NCBI GenBank assembly: GCA_007713455.1
Contig: VMRT01000013.1
Location: 62,001 to 126,000 of the forward strand
DNA from: Pseudomonas sp.
GTDB lineage: Bacteria > Pseudomonadota > Gammaproteobacteria > Pseudomonadales > Pseudomonadaceae
Length of the DNA stretch: 64,000 nt
Direction of reading: 5' to 3'
In this document: piece by piece, positions 48,990-57,573 of the stretch
Layout: every line of letters begins with the position of its first letter
Numbering within the stretch: position 1 is the stretch's first letter
Notes under the pieces: model-generated
Database searches by the model: none
The model's input: only the letters and a program-made list of their open reading frames with translations
Told to the model about the DNA's origin: nothing
Position numbers and translations under genes: made by a program

Positions 48990-50483
48990 TCAGAGCTGAA
49001 TCCAGGTCGCCTTCAGCTCGGTGTACTTGTCGAAGGCGTGCAGCGACTTGTCGCGGCCGTTGCCGGACTGCTTGAAGCCGCCGAACGGCGCGGTCATGTC
49101 GCCGCCATCGTACTGGTTGACCCACACGCTGCCGGCGCGCAGCGCCCGGGCGGTGCGGTGCGCCTTGGACAGGTCGGCGGTCCACACCGCCGCGGCCAGG
49201 CCATAGGGCGTGTCGTTGGCGATCGCGATCGCTTCCTCGGCGCTGTCGAAGGTGATCACCGACAGCACCGGGCCGAAGATTTCTTCCTGAGCGATCTTCA
49301 TCGCATTGTCGACGCCATCGAAGATGGTCGGCTCGACATACAGTCCGCCAGTCTCCTCAAGCGTGCGCTGGCCGCCGATCAGCACCTGCGCACCCGCCCC
49401 ACGACCGGCTTCGATATAGCCGAGTACGGTGTTCAGCTGCTGGGTATCCACCAGCGCGCCGACGTTGGTCGCCGGATCCAGCGGATTGCCCGGTTTCCAG
49501 CCCTTGAGGGCCTCGACCACCATGGGCAGGAAGCGCTCCCTGATCGAACGCTCCACCAGCAGGCGCGAACCAGCAGTGCAGACCTCGCCCTGGTTGAAAG
49601 CAATGGCGCCGGCAGCAGCCTGCGCCGCTGCCTCGAGATCAGGTGCGTCGGCGAAGACGATATTCGGGCTCTTGCCGCCCGCCTCCAGCCAGACGCGCTT
49701 CATGTTCGATTCGCCGGCATAGATCATCAGCTGCTTGGCTACCCGCGTGGAACCGGTAAAGACCAGGGTGTCGACGTCCATGTGCAGCGCCAGCGCCTTG
49801 CCGACGGTGTGGCCGTAGCCCGGCAGGACGTTGAGCACGCCGGCCGGAATGCCGGCGTCGATCGCCAGCTGGGCGATGCGGATGGCGGTCAGCGGTGACT
49901 TCTCGGACGGCTTGAGCACCACCGAATTGCCGGTGGCCAGCGCCGGGCCGAGCTTCCAGCAGGCCATCATCAGCGGGAAATTCCACGGCACGATGGCCGC
50001 CACCACACCGACCGGCTCGCGGGTGACCAGGCCGAGCTGGTCGTGGGGCGTGGCCGCCACTTCGTCGTAGATCTTGTCGATCGCCTCGCCGCTCCAGCGC
50101 AGCGCCCGCGCGGCGCCGGGGATGTCCACCGCCAGCGAGTCGCCGATCGGCTTGCCCATGTCGAGGGTCTCCAGCAGCGCCAGCTCCTCGCGGTGGGCTT
50201 CCAGCAGATCGGCAAAGCGGATCAGCACCGCCTTGCGCTTGGCCGGTGCCAAACGCGACCAGCTGCCGGCATCGAATGCGGCACGGGCACTGGCCACCGC
50301 GCGCTCGGCGTCGGCCTGGTCGCAGCTGGCGACCTGCGCCAGGACCCGCCCGTCCACCGGACTGATGCAGTCGAACTGGCCGCCGTCCGCCGCGGCGCAA
50401 TACTCACCCTGGATAAAGGCGCGACCTTCGATGTGCAGGTCGCGGGCACGCTGTTGCCAGTCGGCGAGGGTCAGGGTGGGCAT
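48990..50483 (-). CDS. kauB: Gamma-glutamyl-gamma-aminobutyraldehyde dehydrogenase (KauB/PuuC-like)
   Basis: 497 residues of the NAD(P)-dependent aldehyde dehydrogenase family. Catalytic Cys302 in GEVCTAGS, general base Glu267 in LEAGGKSPN, and cofactor-binding Gly in FTGSTRVAK. The full sequence pattern (YDEVAATPHDQLGLVTREPVG) matches KauB/PuuC, which oxidises 4-aminobutyraldehyde-type intermediates of polyamine and arginine degradation. It diverges from the omega-aminotransferase gene, and the two could act in sequence. Far from the spu cluster by about 20 kb but in the same metabolic field. Confidence 0.88.
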   Translation of the reverse strand: MPTLTLADWQQRARDLHIEGRAFIQGEYCAAADGGQFDCISPVDGRVLAQVASCDQADAERAVASARAAFDAGSWSRLAPAKRKAVLIRFADLLEAHREELALLETLDMGKPIGDSLAVDIPGAARALRWSGEAIDKIYDEVAATPHDQLGLVTREPVGVVAAIVPWNFPLMMACWKLGPALATGNSVVLKPSEKSPLTAIRIAQLAIDAGIPAGVLNVLPGYGHTVGKALALHMDVDTLVFTGSTRVAKQLMIYAGESNMKRVWLEAGGKSPNIVFADAPDLEAAAQAAAGAIAFNQGEVCTAGSRLLVERSIRERFLPMVVEALKGWKPGNPLDPATNVGALVDTQQLNTVLGYIEAGRGAGAQVLIGGQRTLEETGGLYVEPTIFDGVDNAMKIAQEEIFGPVLSVITFDSAEEAIAIANDTPYGLAAAVWTADLSKAHRTARALRAGSVWVNQYDGGDMTAPFGGFKQSGNGRDKSLHAFDKYTELKATWIQL

Positions 50484-50563
50484 GGTGCATCCTCTCTAGT
50501 CAGGTCTTCGGGCTGTGGAAAAGGCACCCTAAACCAGCGGCGCGGACCCTATCAATATTTTTT

Positions 50564-50597
50564 ACGAACGGCCGGTCTATCGCCTTGTTTTGTTCGT
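50564..50597. promoter_or_regulatory. Inverted repeat between kauB and bauA
   Basis: ACGAAC (50564-50569) and GTTCGT (50592-50597) are inverted, 28 bp centre to centre, in an AT-rich stretch of the 191-bp divergent promoter region. A possible operator controlling one or both genes; the regulator is not in the window. Confidence 0.4.
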
Positions 50598-50674
50598 TTT
50601 ATTAAACATAGACTCGATGAAAACCCTGCGGCTCGCCGTCGCAGCATAGCCGCTCGCCACCCGGAGCCAGCCCC

Positions 50675-52000
50675 ATGTCACAGGATTTCCATCCCAACGC
50701 CTCGCCCGATCACTTCTGGATGCCCTTCACCGCCAACCGCCAGTTCAAGGCCACGCCGCGCCTGCTGGAGAGCGCCGAGGGCATGTATTACACGGCGAGC
50801 GACGGCCGCCAGGTACTCGACGGCACGGCCGGGCTCTGGTGCTGCAATGCCGGCCATGGCCGACGCGAGATCAGCGAAGCGGTGAGCAAGCAGATCGCCA
50901 GGATGGACTTCGCGCCGACCTTTCAGATGGGCCATCCGCTACCTTTCGAGCTGGCCGAGAAACTCGCCGCCATCAGCCCCGAAGGACTGAACCGGGTGTT
51001 CTTCACCAACTCCGGATCGGAGTCGGCGGATACCGCGCTGAAGATCGCCCTGGCCTATCAGCGCGCCATCGGTCAGGGCTCACGCACGCGGCTGATCGGC
51101 CGCGAGCTGGCCTACCACGGCGTCGGTTTCGGCGGCATGTCGGTGGGCGGCATGGCCAACAACCGCCGCGCCTTCGGCCCGATGCTGCCGGGCGTCGATC
51201 ACCTGCCGCACACCCTCGATCTGCAGCGCAACGCCTTCAGCAAGGGCCTGCCGCAGCATGGCGTGGAACGGGCCGACGAACTGGAGCGGCTGGTGACGCT
51301 GCACGGCGCGGAGAACATCGCCGCGGTGATCGTCGAGCCCATGTCCGGCTCAGCCGGGGTGATCCTGCCGCCGGTGGGCTATCTGCAGCGGCTGCGCGAG
51401 ATCACCGCCAAGCACGGCATTCTGCTGATCTTCGATGAGGTCATCACCGGCTTCGGCCGTGTCGGCGAAGCCTTCGCCGCGCAGCGCTGGGGCGTGACGC
51501 CGGACATCCTCACCTGCGCCAAGGGCCTGACCAACGGCGCGATTCCCATGGGCGCGGTGCTGGTCGCCGACCACCTGTTCGATGCGTTCATGAAGGGGCC
51601 GGAAAGCGTCATCGAGTTCTTCCACGGCTACACCTACTCCGGGCACCCGGTGGCCTGCGCAGCGGCGCTGGCAACCCAGGAGATTTATCAGCAGGAGAAT
51701 CTGTTCCAGAAGGCCATCGACCTGGAGCCCTACTGGCAGGAAGCACTGTTCAGCCTCAGGGACCTGCCCAACGTGATCGACATCCGCACGGTCGGGCTGG
51801 TCGCGGGTATCCAGTTCGCTGCCCATGCCGATGGCGTCGGCAAGCGCGGTTACGAGGTGTTCCGGGAGTGTTTCGAGAAGGGCCTGCTGGTACGCGCCAG
51901 CGGCGACACCATTGCGCTGTCGCCGGCGCTGATCGTCGAGAAGGCCGAGATCGATCAGATGATGGAGTTGCTCGCCGACGGTATCCGCCAGGCTGGCTGA
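50675..52000 (+). CDS. bauA: Omega-amino acid:pyruvate aminotransferase (BauA-like)
   Basis: 441 residues, class III PLP aminotransferase. Lys283 (CAKGLTNG) forms the Schiff base, Asp254 (LIFDEV) contacts the ring nitrogen, and TNSGSESADT holds the phosphate. The start FWMPFTANRQF and the body match beta-alanine:pyruvate aminotransferase of pseudomonads. It would move the amino group of beta-alanine or another omega-amino acid to pyruvate; beta-alanine arises from spermidine breakdown. A paralogue of SpuC, but of a distinct subgroup. Confidence 0.88.
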   Translation: MSQDFHPNASPDHFWMPFTANRQFKATPRLLESAEGMYYTASDGRQVLDGTAGLWCCNAGHGRREISEAVSKQIARMDFAPTFQMGHPLPFELAEKLAAISPEGLNRVFFTNSGSESADTALKIALAYQRAIGQGSRTRLIGRELAYHGVGFGGMSVGGMANNRRAFGPMLPGVDHLPHTLDLQRNAFSKGLPQHGVERADELERLVTLHGAENIAAVIVEPMSGSAGVILPPVGYLQRLREITAKHGILLIFDEVITGFGRVGEAFAAQRWGVTPDILTCAKGLTNGAIPMGAVLVADHLFDAFMKGPESVIEFFHGYTYSGHPVACAAALATQEIYQQENLFQKAIDLEPYWQEALFSLRDLPNVIDIRTVGLVAGIQFAAHADGVGKRGYEVFRECFEKGLLVRASGDTIALSPALIVEKAEIDQMMELLADGIRQAG

Positions 52001-52050
52001 CGCAGCGCCCCGAGAGGCGTGGCCCGGCCTGACGGATCAGGCCGAGCGCT

Positions 52051-52211
52051 AGTGGCCTGTGCGGTGAGTTGGTTGAGGCAAGTTCGGATGAACATGGCTC
52101 CGAGACAAGGCGCTGCGACGCGTCATAGCGGGGCTATGGCAAGGAGCAGCAACACAGTATCGGTGCCATAAGCGCCGAAATTGACCAACTGAACTTACCA
52201 AACAGGCCACT
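52051..52211. mobile_element. 161-bp element with terminal inverted repeats (MITE-like)
   Basis: AGTGGCCTGT (52051-52060) and ACAGGCCACT (52202-52211) are perfect 10-bp terminal inverted repeats; a second pair AGTTGGT (52067-52073) and ACCAACT (52184-52190) lies inside. No coding capacity. The interior contains GAGACAAGGCGC near 52101, shared with the element at 61665-61865. No clear target-site duplication. It may be a non-autonomous transposable element or a structured repeat of pseudomonads. Confidence 0.65.
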
Positions 52212-52214
52212 GGA

Positions 52215-53240
52215 TCAGAGCGATTCCAGGCAGCCGGCCAGGGTGTCGCCAAGGCCTTCCAGCAACTTTTCGTAACCCTTGGCATCGGTCGGCAGGCCGA
52301 CGCCCAGCACGTCCAGCTCCGCCATCTTCACCGGCAACCCGGCAGTCAGCGTCTCGGCCAGGCGCGGACGCGCCGGCGGTTCGCTGAACACGCAGCTCGG
52401 CCCGGCCTGCTGCAACCGCTCGCGCATCGCCGCCACATGCCGGGCGCCGGGTTGCGACTCACCACCGGCACTGAACACGCCGGCATGGCGTAGGCCGTAG
52501 GCCGCCTCGAAGTAGTCGTAGGCCTCGTGGAAAACGAAGAACGGCTTGTTCTGCACCTTGCTGAAGCGCTGCTTGAGGCGGGCGTCGAGCGCCTCGATGC
52601 GCTGGGCGAAGGCCGCGGAGTTGGCCTGGTAGCGCTGTGCGTTGGCCGGGTCGGCGGTGGCCAGGTCCGCAGCCATGCGCTCGGCGATCACCAGTGCGTT
52701 GGCTGGCAGCAGCCACAGGTGCGCATCGAGCGTGCCCGGCCGATGGTCGTGGTCGTGCTCGTCGGCATGGGCGGTCTCGCCATGTGCGGCTTCGTCATGC
52801 TCGTGAGCATCATGGTCATGGCTGTCGTGATCGTCGTGATCGTCGTGATCGTCGTGATCGTCGTGTTCAGCCTCGTCGTGCGCGTGCGCATCACCAAAAC
52901 GACGCAGGGTCAGCTGCGGCAGGTCCTGCACCGCCACGGTCGTGCCTTCGCGAGCGCTCAGTGCGCGCGGCAGGAAGCTCTCCAGATCCGGGCCGATCCA
53001 GTAGAACAGCTGCGCATCGCGGATACGCCGTACGTCGGACGGTCGCAGCGAGTAATGATGCGCCGAAGCGCTGGCCGGCAGCAGAACGTCAGGCTCACCG
53101 ACGCCATCCTGAACCGCCGCGGCGATCAGCTGCAGCGGCTTGATGCTGGTCAGCACGCGGACTTCGGCGTGGGCAGACGCGGCGCCAGCAACCAGCGCCG
53201 CGAGCAAGGGAAGGGAAAAAAGACGATTCACGGACGTCAC
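52215..53240 (-). CDS. znuA: ZnuA, zinc ABC transporter periplasmic binding protein
   Basis: 341 residues from a GTG start; a second GTG at 53229-53231 is an alternative. Signal peptide ends at AHA about residue 25. The cluster A-1 binding-protein fold has metal-binding His in ASAHHYSL (about 60) and in the CVFSEP region further on. A charged loop (about 118-168) is packed with His and Asp, including tandem DDH repeats. Such loops are typical of ZnuA zinc capture. It diverges from zur with a candidate Zur box between them. Confidence 0.93.
   Translation of the reverse strand: MTSVNRLFSLPLLAALVAGAASAHAEVRVLTSIKPLQLIAAAVQDGVGEPDVLLPASASAHHYSLRPSDVRRIRDAQLFYWIGPDLESFLPRALSAREGTTVAVQDLPQLTLRRFGDAHAHDEAEHDDHDDHDDHDDHDSHDHDAHEHDEAAHGETAHADEHDHDHRPGTLDAHLWLLPANALVIAERMAADLATADPANAQRYQANSAAFAQRIEALDARLKQRFSKVQNKPFFVFHEAYDYFEAAYGLRHAGVFSAGGESQPGARHVAAMRERLQQAGPSCVFSEPPARPRLAETLTAGLPVKMAELDVLGVGLPTDAKGYEKLLEGLGDTLAGCLESL
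52825..52860. repeat. Four 9-bp tandem repeats in the znuA His loop
   Basis: Unit TCGTGATCG is repeated four times perfectly on the + strand, coding for repeated Asp-Asp-His on the - strand. Nine-base units keep the frame, so copy number can vary and change the length of the metal-binding loop. Confidence 0.9.
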
Positions 53241-53256
53241 TCGTACGGAGGGAATT

Positions 53257-53269
53257 GGTACATAATAAC
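53257..53269. promoter_or_regulatory. Candidate Zur box
   Basis: GGTACATAATAAC (reverse complement GTTATTATGTACC) matches the GTTATANTATAAC-type Zur consensus at about 10 of 13 positions. It lies in the 55-bp gap between divergent znuA and zur. Confidence 0.65.
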
Positions 53270-53295
53270 GTCTCTACCCCAACACGTCGCCGCTC

Positions 53296-53781
53296 ATGTC
53301 CAAGACCCCGCTGGCCTGTACGCCCCACGACCATGACCATTGCGTCAGCCACGCGCTGGCCGAAGCCGACAGCCTCTGCGCGCGCCAGGGCGTGCGCCTG
53401 ACCGCCCTGCGCAAGCGTGTGCTGGAGCTGGTCTGGCAAAGCCACAGGCCGCTCGGCGCCTACGACATCCTCGCCGTACTGAGCGAGCAGGATGGCCGCC
53501 GCGCCGCGCCGCCCACCGTCTACCGCGCGCTGGATTTCCTGCTGGAGAACGGCCTGGTGCATCGCATCGCGTCGCTCAACGCCTTCATCGGCTGTAACCA
53601 TCCGGAGCATCCGCACCAGGGCCAGTTCCTCATCTGCCGGCACTGCCACACCGCCATCGAACTCGAGCAACGCGCCATTGCCGAGGCCATCGACTGCGCC
53701 GCCGGCAGCGTCGGCTTCGCCGTCGAGGGACAGACCGTGGAAGTGGTCGGCCTCTGCTCGAACTGCCGGGAAGCCGCATGA
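53296..53781 (+). CDS. zur: Zur, zinc uptake regulator (Fur family)
   Basis: 161 residues. Winged-helix DNA-binding domain (about 20-100) with [24 protein letters not shown]; dimer and metal domain with [18 protein letters not shown] and CSNC near the end, the structural Cys4 site. Zur represses znu genes when zinc is plentiful. It heads zur-znuC-znuB and overlaps znuC by 4 bp. Confidence 0.94.
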   Translation: MSKTPLACTPHDHDHCVSHALAEADSLCARQGVRLTALRKRVLELVWQSHRPLGAYDILAVLSEQDGRRAAPPTVYRALDFLLENGLVHRIASLNAFIGCNHPEHPHQGQFLICRHCHTAIELEQRAIAEAIDCAAGSVGFAVEGQTVEVVGLCSNCREAA

Positions 53782-54548
53782 GCGAGGTACTGCTGCGGCT
53801 GGATGACATCCACGTGCGCTTCGCCAACCAGAACGTGCTCGAAGGCGCGCAGCTGCAGGTGCATCGCGGCGAGATCGTCACCCTGATCGGACCCAACGGC
53901 GCCGGCAAGACCACCCTGGTCCGCGCCGTACTCGGCCTGCTCAAGCCCGACCGCGGCCAGGTCTGGCGCAAGCCGAAACTGCGCGTCGGCTACATGCCAC
54001 AGAAGCTGCACGTAGATGCCACCCTGCCCTTGTCGGTGCTGCGCTTTCTGCGCCTGGTGCCCGGCGTCGATCGTGCCCGCGCACTGGCTGCGCTGGGCGA
54101 AGTCGGCGCCGAGCACGTCATCGACAGCCCGCTGCAGAAGATTTCCGGCGGCGAAATGCAGCGTGTGCTGCTCGCCCGCGCGCTGCTGCGCGAGCCGGAG
54201 TTGCTGGTGCTGGACGAACCGGTGCAGGGCGTCGACGTCGCCGGCCAGGCCGAGCTGTACCGGTTGATCGGCGTGTTGCGCGACCGCTACGACTGCGGCG
54301 TGCTGATGGTCTCCCACGACCTGCACCTGGTGATGAGCGCCACCGACCAGGTGGTCTGCCTCAATCGCCACGTTTGCTGCTCGGGGCACCCGGAGCAGGT
54401 CAGCAGCGACCCGGCCTTCGTCGAACTGTTCGGCCAGGACGCGCGCAGTCTGGCGATCTACCACCACCAGCACGACCACAGCCACGACCTGCACGGCAGC
54501 GTGGTGACCGGCAAACCCCACGTCCACGGCCCGAACTGCAAGCACTGA
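53778..54548 (+). CDS. znuC: ZnuC, zinc ABC transporter ATPase
   Basis: 256 residues. Walker [10 protein letters not shown] (about 36-44), signature ISGGEMQRV, Walker [14 protein letters not shown]-loop MVSHDLH. The C-terminal tail is His-rich (HHQHDHSHD then HVHGPNCKH), as in other ZnuC proteins, and may sense or buffer zinc. The overlap with zur and 1-bp gap to znuB mean coupled expression. Confidence 0.95.
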   Translation: MSEVLLRLDDIHVRFANQNVLEGAQLQVHRGEIVTLIGPNGAGKTTLVRAVLGLLKPDRGQVWRKPKLRVGYMPQKLHVDATLPLSVLRFLRLVPGVDRARALAALGEVGAEHVIDSPLQKISGGEMQRVLLARALLREPELLVLDEPVQGVDVAGQAELYRLIGVLRDRYDCGVLMVSHDLHLVMSATDQVVCLNRHVCCSGHPEQVSSDPAFVELFGQDARSLAIYHHQHDHSHDLHGSVVTGKPHVHGPNCKH

Positions 54549-54549
54549 C

Positions 54550-55335
54550 ATGCCCGATTTCCTTCTCAACGCCCTGCTCGCCGGCCTCGCCCTGGCGCTG
54601 GTCGCCGGCCCGCTCGGCTCGTTCGTCGTCTGGCGGCGCATGGCCTATTTCGGCGACACCCTGTCCCACGCCGCGCTGTTCGGCGTCGCCCTCGGACTGA
54701 TGCTCGACGTCAACCTGACCCTGGCAGTGACAGTCGGCTGCGTGCTGCTCGCCTTGCTGCTGGTGACCCTGCAACAGCGCCAGCCGCTGGCCTCGGACAC
54801 CCTGCTCGGCATCCTCGCCCACAGCACACTGTCGCTGGGGCTGGTGTCGCTGAGCTTCATGAAGGACGTACGGGTCGATCTGATGGGCTATCTGTTCGGC
54901 GACCTGCTTGCCGTCGGGCCGAGCGATCTGGCCTGGATCGTCGGCGGCAGCGCGCTGGTGCTGCTGATGCTGATTCCGCTCTGGCGGCCGCTGCTGGCAA
55001 TCACCGTGCACGAGGAACTGGCCAAGGTCGAAGGCCTGCCGGTGGCCGGCATTCGCCTGGCGCTGATGTTGCTGATCGCGGTGGTGATCGCCGTGGCGAT
55101 GAAGATCGTCGGCGTGCTGCTGATCACCTCGCTGTTGATCATTCCCGCCGCCGCGGCGCAGCGCCATGCACGTACCCCGGAGCAGATGGCCTTTGGCGCC
55201 AGCGTGTTGGGCATCGTCGCGGTGTGCCTGGGGCTAACGCTGTCCTGGTTCGAAGACACTCCGGCCGGCCCGTCCATCGTGGTCAGCGCCGCCGCGCTGT
55301 TCCTGCTCAGCTTCGCCTGGCCGAAGCGCGCATGA
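54550..55335 (+). CDS. znuB: ZnuB, zinc ABC transporter permease
   Basis: 261 residues with 7-8 membrane segments, ABC-3 family. The N-terminal region has GSFVVWRRMAYFGDTLSHAALFG, and the ATPase docking loop is near LAKVEGLPVAGIR. It transports zinc delivered by ZnuA. It overlaps the YgjP-like gene by 4 bp. Confidence 0.95.
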   Translation: MPDFLLNALLAGLALALVAGPLGSFVVWRRMAYFGDTLSHAALFGVALGLMLDVNLTLAVTVGCVLLALLLVTLQQRQPLASDTLLGILAHSTLSLGLVSLSFMKDVRVDLMGYLFGDLLAVGPSDLAWIVGGSALVLLMLIPLWRPLLAITVHEELAKVEGLPVAGIRLALMLLIAVVIAVAMKIVGVLLITSLLIIPAAAAQRHARTPEQMAFGASVLGIVAVCLGLTLSWFEDTPAGPSIVVSAAALFLLSFAWPKRA

Positions 55336-55844
55336 GTGACCTGAAGTACCTGCGCGGCTACCCCGAGCCGCTGCTGGCTCAGGTACGCCAGCTGATCGCC
55401 GAGGATCGCCTGGGCGATTACCTCGCGCGGCGCTACCACGGCCGCCATCAGGTGCAGAGCGACAAGGCGCTGTATGGTTACGTGCAGCAGCTCAAGCAGG
55501 ACCACCTGAAAAGCGCGCCGCCGATCGACAAGGTGCTCTATGACAATCGCCTGGACCTGACCCATCGCGCGCTGGGCCTGCATACCGCGGTGTCACGGGT
55601 GCAGGGTGGCAAGCTCAAGGCGAAAAAGGAGATCCGCGTCGCCGCACTGTTTCGCGAGGCAGCGCCGGAATTCCTCAAGATGATCGTGGTGCATGAGCTC
55701 GCCCACCTGCGCGAAAGCGAGCACAACCGCGCCTTCTACAAGCTGTGCGAACACATGCTGCCCGGCTACGGGCAGATCGAGTTCGATCTGCGCCTGTTCC
55801 TGCACTGGCGCGAGCTGGAGGCGCTACCGGGCAAGAACGCCTAG
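55332..55844 (+). CDS. YgjP-like (M48-type) metallopeptidase domain protein
   Basis: 170 residues. The zinc-peptidase motif HELAH occurs in VVHELAHLRESEHN with a further His downstream (HMLPGY), and a YgjP/DUF45-like fold is suggested by RHQVQSDKALYG. Soluble, no signal peptide. It is translationally coupled to znuB, so it belongs to the Zur-regulated operon; a zinc-dependent enzyme made when zinc is scarce is curious. Substrate unknown. Confidence 0.82.
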   Translation: MSDLKYLRGYPEPLLAQVRQLIAEDRLGDYLARRYHGRHQVQSDKALYGYVQQLKQDHLKSAPPIDKVLYDNRLDLTHRALGLHTAVSRVQGGKLKAKKEIRVAALFREAAPEFLKMIVVHELAHLRESEHNRAFYKLCEHMLPGYGQIEFDLRLFLHWRELEALPGKNA

Positions 55845-55886
55845 CGCATCAGTGCTGCCAGGCGTCGATCCGAAATGTAGGGCTGC

Positions 55887-57374
55887 TCAGATCCAACCCA
55901 GCCAGCGCCACCAGGTCATCGCGAACAGCAACATACTCAGATAGCCGATCAGCGTTACCAGCACGCCGACCTTGGCGAATTGCCGGGCGCTGAAGGTCTC
56001 GGTGCCCAGGCAAACCATGTTCTGCGGCGCGTTGATCGGCAGGATAAAGCCATAGCTGACCACGAAGCCAAGCAGCATGGTCATCCCCAGCCGGCTGAAA
56101 TCCCCTGGCAGGCTCAGCAACACCGAGATCAGGATCGGCAGCATGGCCGAGGTCAGCGCCGTGGCACTGGCAAAGCCCAGATGGATCACGATGAGAAAGG
56201 CGCCGAGAATGGCGAAGATGCCCAGCGGCCCCACCACGCCAAGCCCGGTGTGGGCCACCACCTGCGCGCCGAGCCACTGTCCGGCCTGGGTCGTGAGCAA
56301 TACCGTGCCGAGGCTGATCCCGACGCCGAAGACGATCACCGTGCCCCAAGGCACTCGCGTCTGAACCTCCTTCCAGTTCATCACGCCGATGCGCGGCAGC
56401 ATCAGGATCACCAGTCCCGCGTAGGTGGTGCTGGTGGTGTCGAAACTGTGCAGCTTGCCCTCGGTGGCCCAGCACAGCAGCAACCCGATGGACACGGCGA
56501 GCAGGCGCTTCTGCGCCGATGTCATCGGCCCAAGTTCGGCGAGCGAGCGTGCCACGGCTTCCTTGCCACCGGCTATCCGCTCGGTTTCCGGCGGCAGCAG
56601 CTTGAGCACGATGAACAGCAGGACGAAGGACATCAGCACGGCCCAGGGTGCGCCGGCGATGAGCCAGTCGATCCAGCTGACTCGTTCACCCAGCAGCTTG
56701 TCCATGAAGCCCACCAGCAGCAGGTTCTGCGCCGCTGCGGTCTGGATGCCGATGTTCCAGATGCTGGTGCCTTGGGCGACGATGATCATCATGCCGGCGG
56801 CGAAGTTCGAACGCTTGTCGATCCCGAATGCGGTGATGATGCCAAGCATGATCGGCACCACGCAGGCGGCGCGCGCCGTGGCGCTGGGTACCACCAGGCT
56901 GAGCAGGACGATGACCACCAGCGTGCCGCCGAGGATATGCCGCGAACTGGTGCCGACCCTGGATAGGGTCATCAGCGCAATGCGCCGGTCGAGCCCGGTC
57001 AGGGTCATCGCCGCAGCGATGAACAGGGCTCCGGCTACCAGCGCCAATGCCGGATTGGCGAAGCCGGAAAGCCCCATGCCGATCGCCTTTGAGGTGCCGT
57101 AGACGACCTCGGGGTTTTCCAGCGTAGGCGCCGTACCGATGAGGAACGCCAGCAGCGCGGTGATCATGATCGCGCTGACCTCATAGGACACCGCTTCGGT
57201 GATCCACACCACCACCGCGAACACCAGGATCGCCAGCACTCGCTGGCCGGCCACGGGCAGGTCGGCAGGCAGTGGCATCAGCAGCCCGCCAATGAGCGCC
57301 AGTACGGCCACCAACAGACCGATCGGGATGCCAAGCAGACCTTGGCGAAGGGCTACGTTAGGGGTATCGCTCAT
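55887..57374 (-). CDS. SLC13/DASS family anion:sodium symporter
   Basis: 495 residues with about 12 membrane segments. Family features are the VVWITEAVSYEVSAIMITALLAF segment (about 60-85), the SATARAAC segment and the paired TSAMLPI segment near the C-terminus. DASS carriers move dicarboxylates, citrate or sulfate with sodium; the substrate cannot be read. It would complement the DctPQM system if dicarboxylate. GGAG lies 8 bases before the ATG at 57374; the frame is open to 57416. It converges with the YgjP-like gene. Confidence 0.85.
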   Translation of the reverse strand: MSDTPNVALRQGLLGIPIGLLVAVLALIGGLLMPLPADLPVAGQRVLAILVFAVVVWITEAVSYEVSAIMITALLAFLIGTAPTLENPEVVYGTSKAIGMGLSGFANPALALVAGALFIAAAMTLTGLDRRIALMTLSRVGTSSRHILGGTLVVIVLLSLVVPSATARAACVVPIMLGIITAFGIDKRSNFAAGMMIIVAQGTSIWNIGIQTAAAQNLLLVGFMDKLLGERVSWIDWLIAGAPWAVLMSFVLLFIVLKLLPPETERIAGGKEAVARSLAELGPMTSAQKRLLAVSIGLLLCWATEGKLHSFDTTSTTYAGLVILMLPRIGVMNWKEVQTRVPWGTVIVFGVGISLGTVLLTTQAGQWLGAQVVAHTGLGVVGPLGIFAILGAFLIVIHLGFASATALTSAMLPILISVLLSLPGDFSRLGMTMLLGFVVSYGFILPINAPQNMVCLGTETFSARQFAKVGVLVTLIGYLSMLLFAMTWWRWLGWI

Positions 57375-57477
57375 GGTATGGCTCCATCCGCTGACAGACG
57401 CCTTCAGCATGGGCAAGCCAGATCAGCGAGACCATGACCTGTGTCTATTGCGGGCCTTTGCGGCGAGTTAACCAAGT

Positions 57478-57513
57478 AAAAAAAGCAGAACGCCGGTATG
57501 CGCCGGCGTTCTG
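57478..57513 (-). terminator. Rho-independent terminator of katE
   Basis: CAGAACGCCGG (57486-57496) and CCGGCGTTCTG (57503-57513) form an 11-bp perfect stem; on the - strand it is followed by a T run (57478-57484). It lies 60 bp after the katE stop. Confidence 0.92.
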
Positions 57514-57573
57514 TGTCGATGGCTCGCCGCCAGGTTCGAGCGGGCTGGTGCTCGCTCGAACCTCGCGCAAACC

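Noticed and set aside
52825-52860. CRISPR-like repeats
   Set aside because: Only 9-bp tandem units inside znuA with no spacers; they code for the His/Asp loop.
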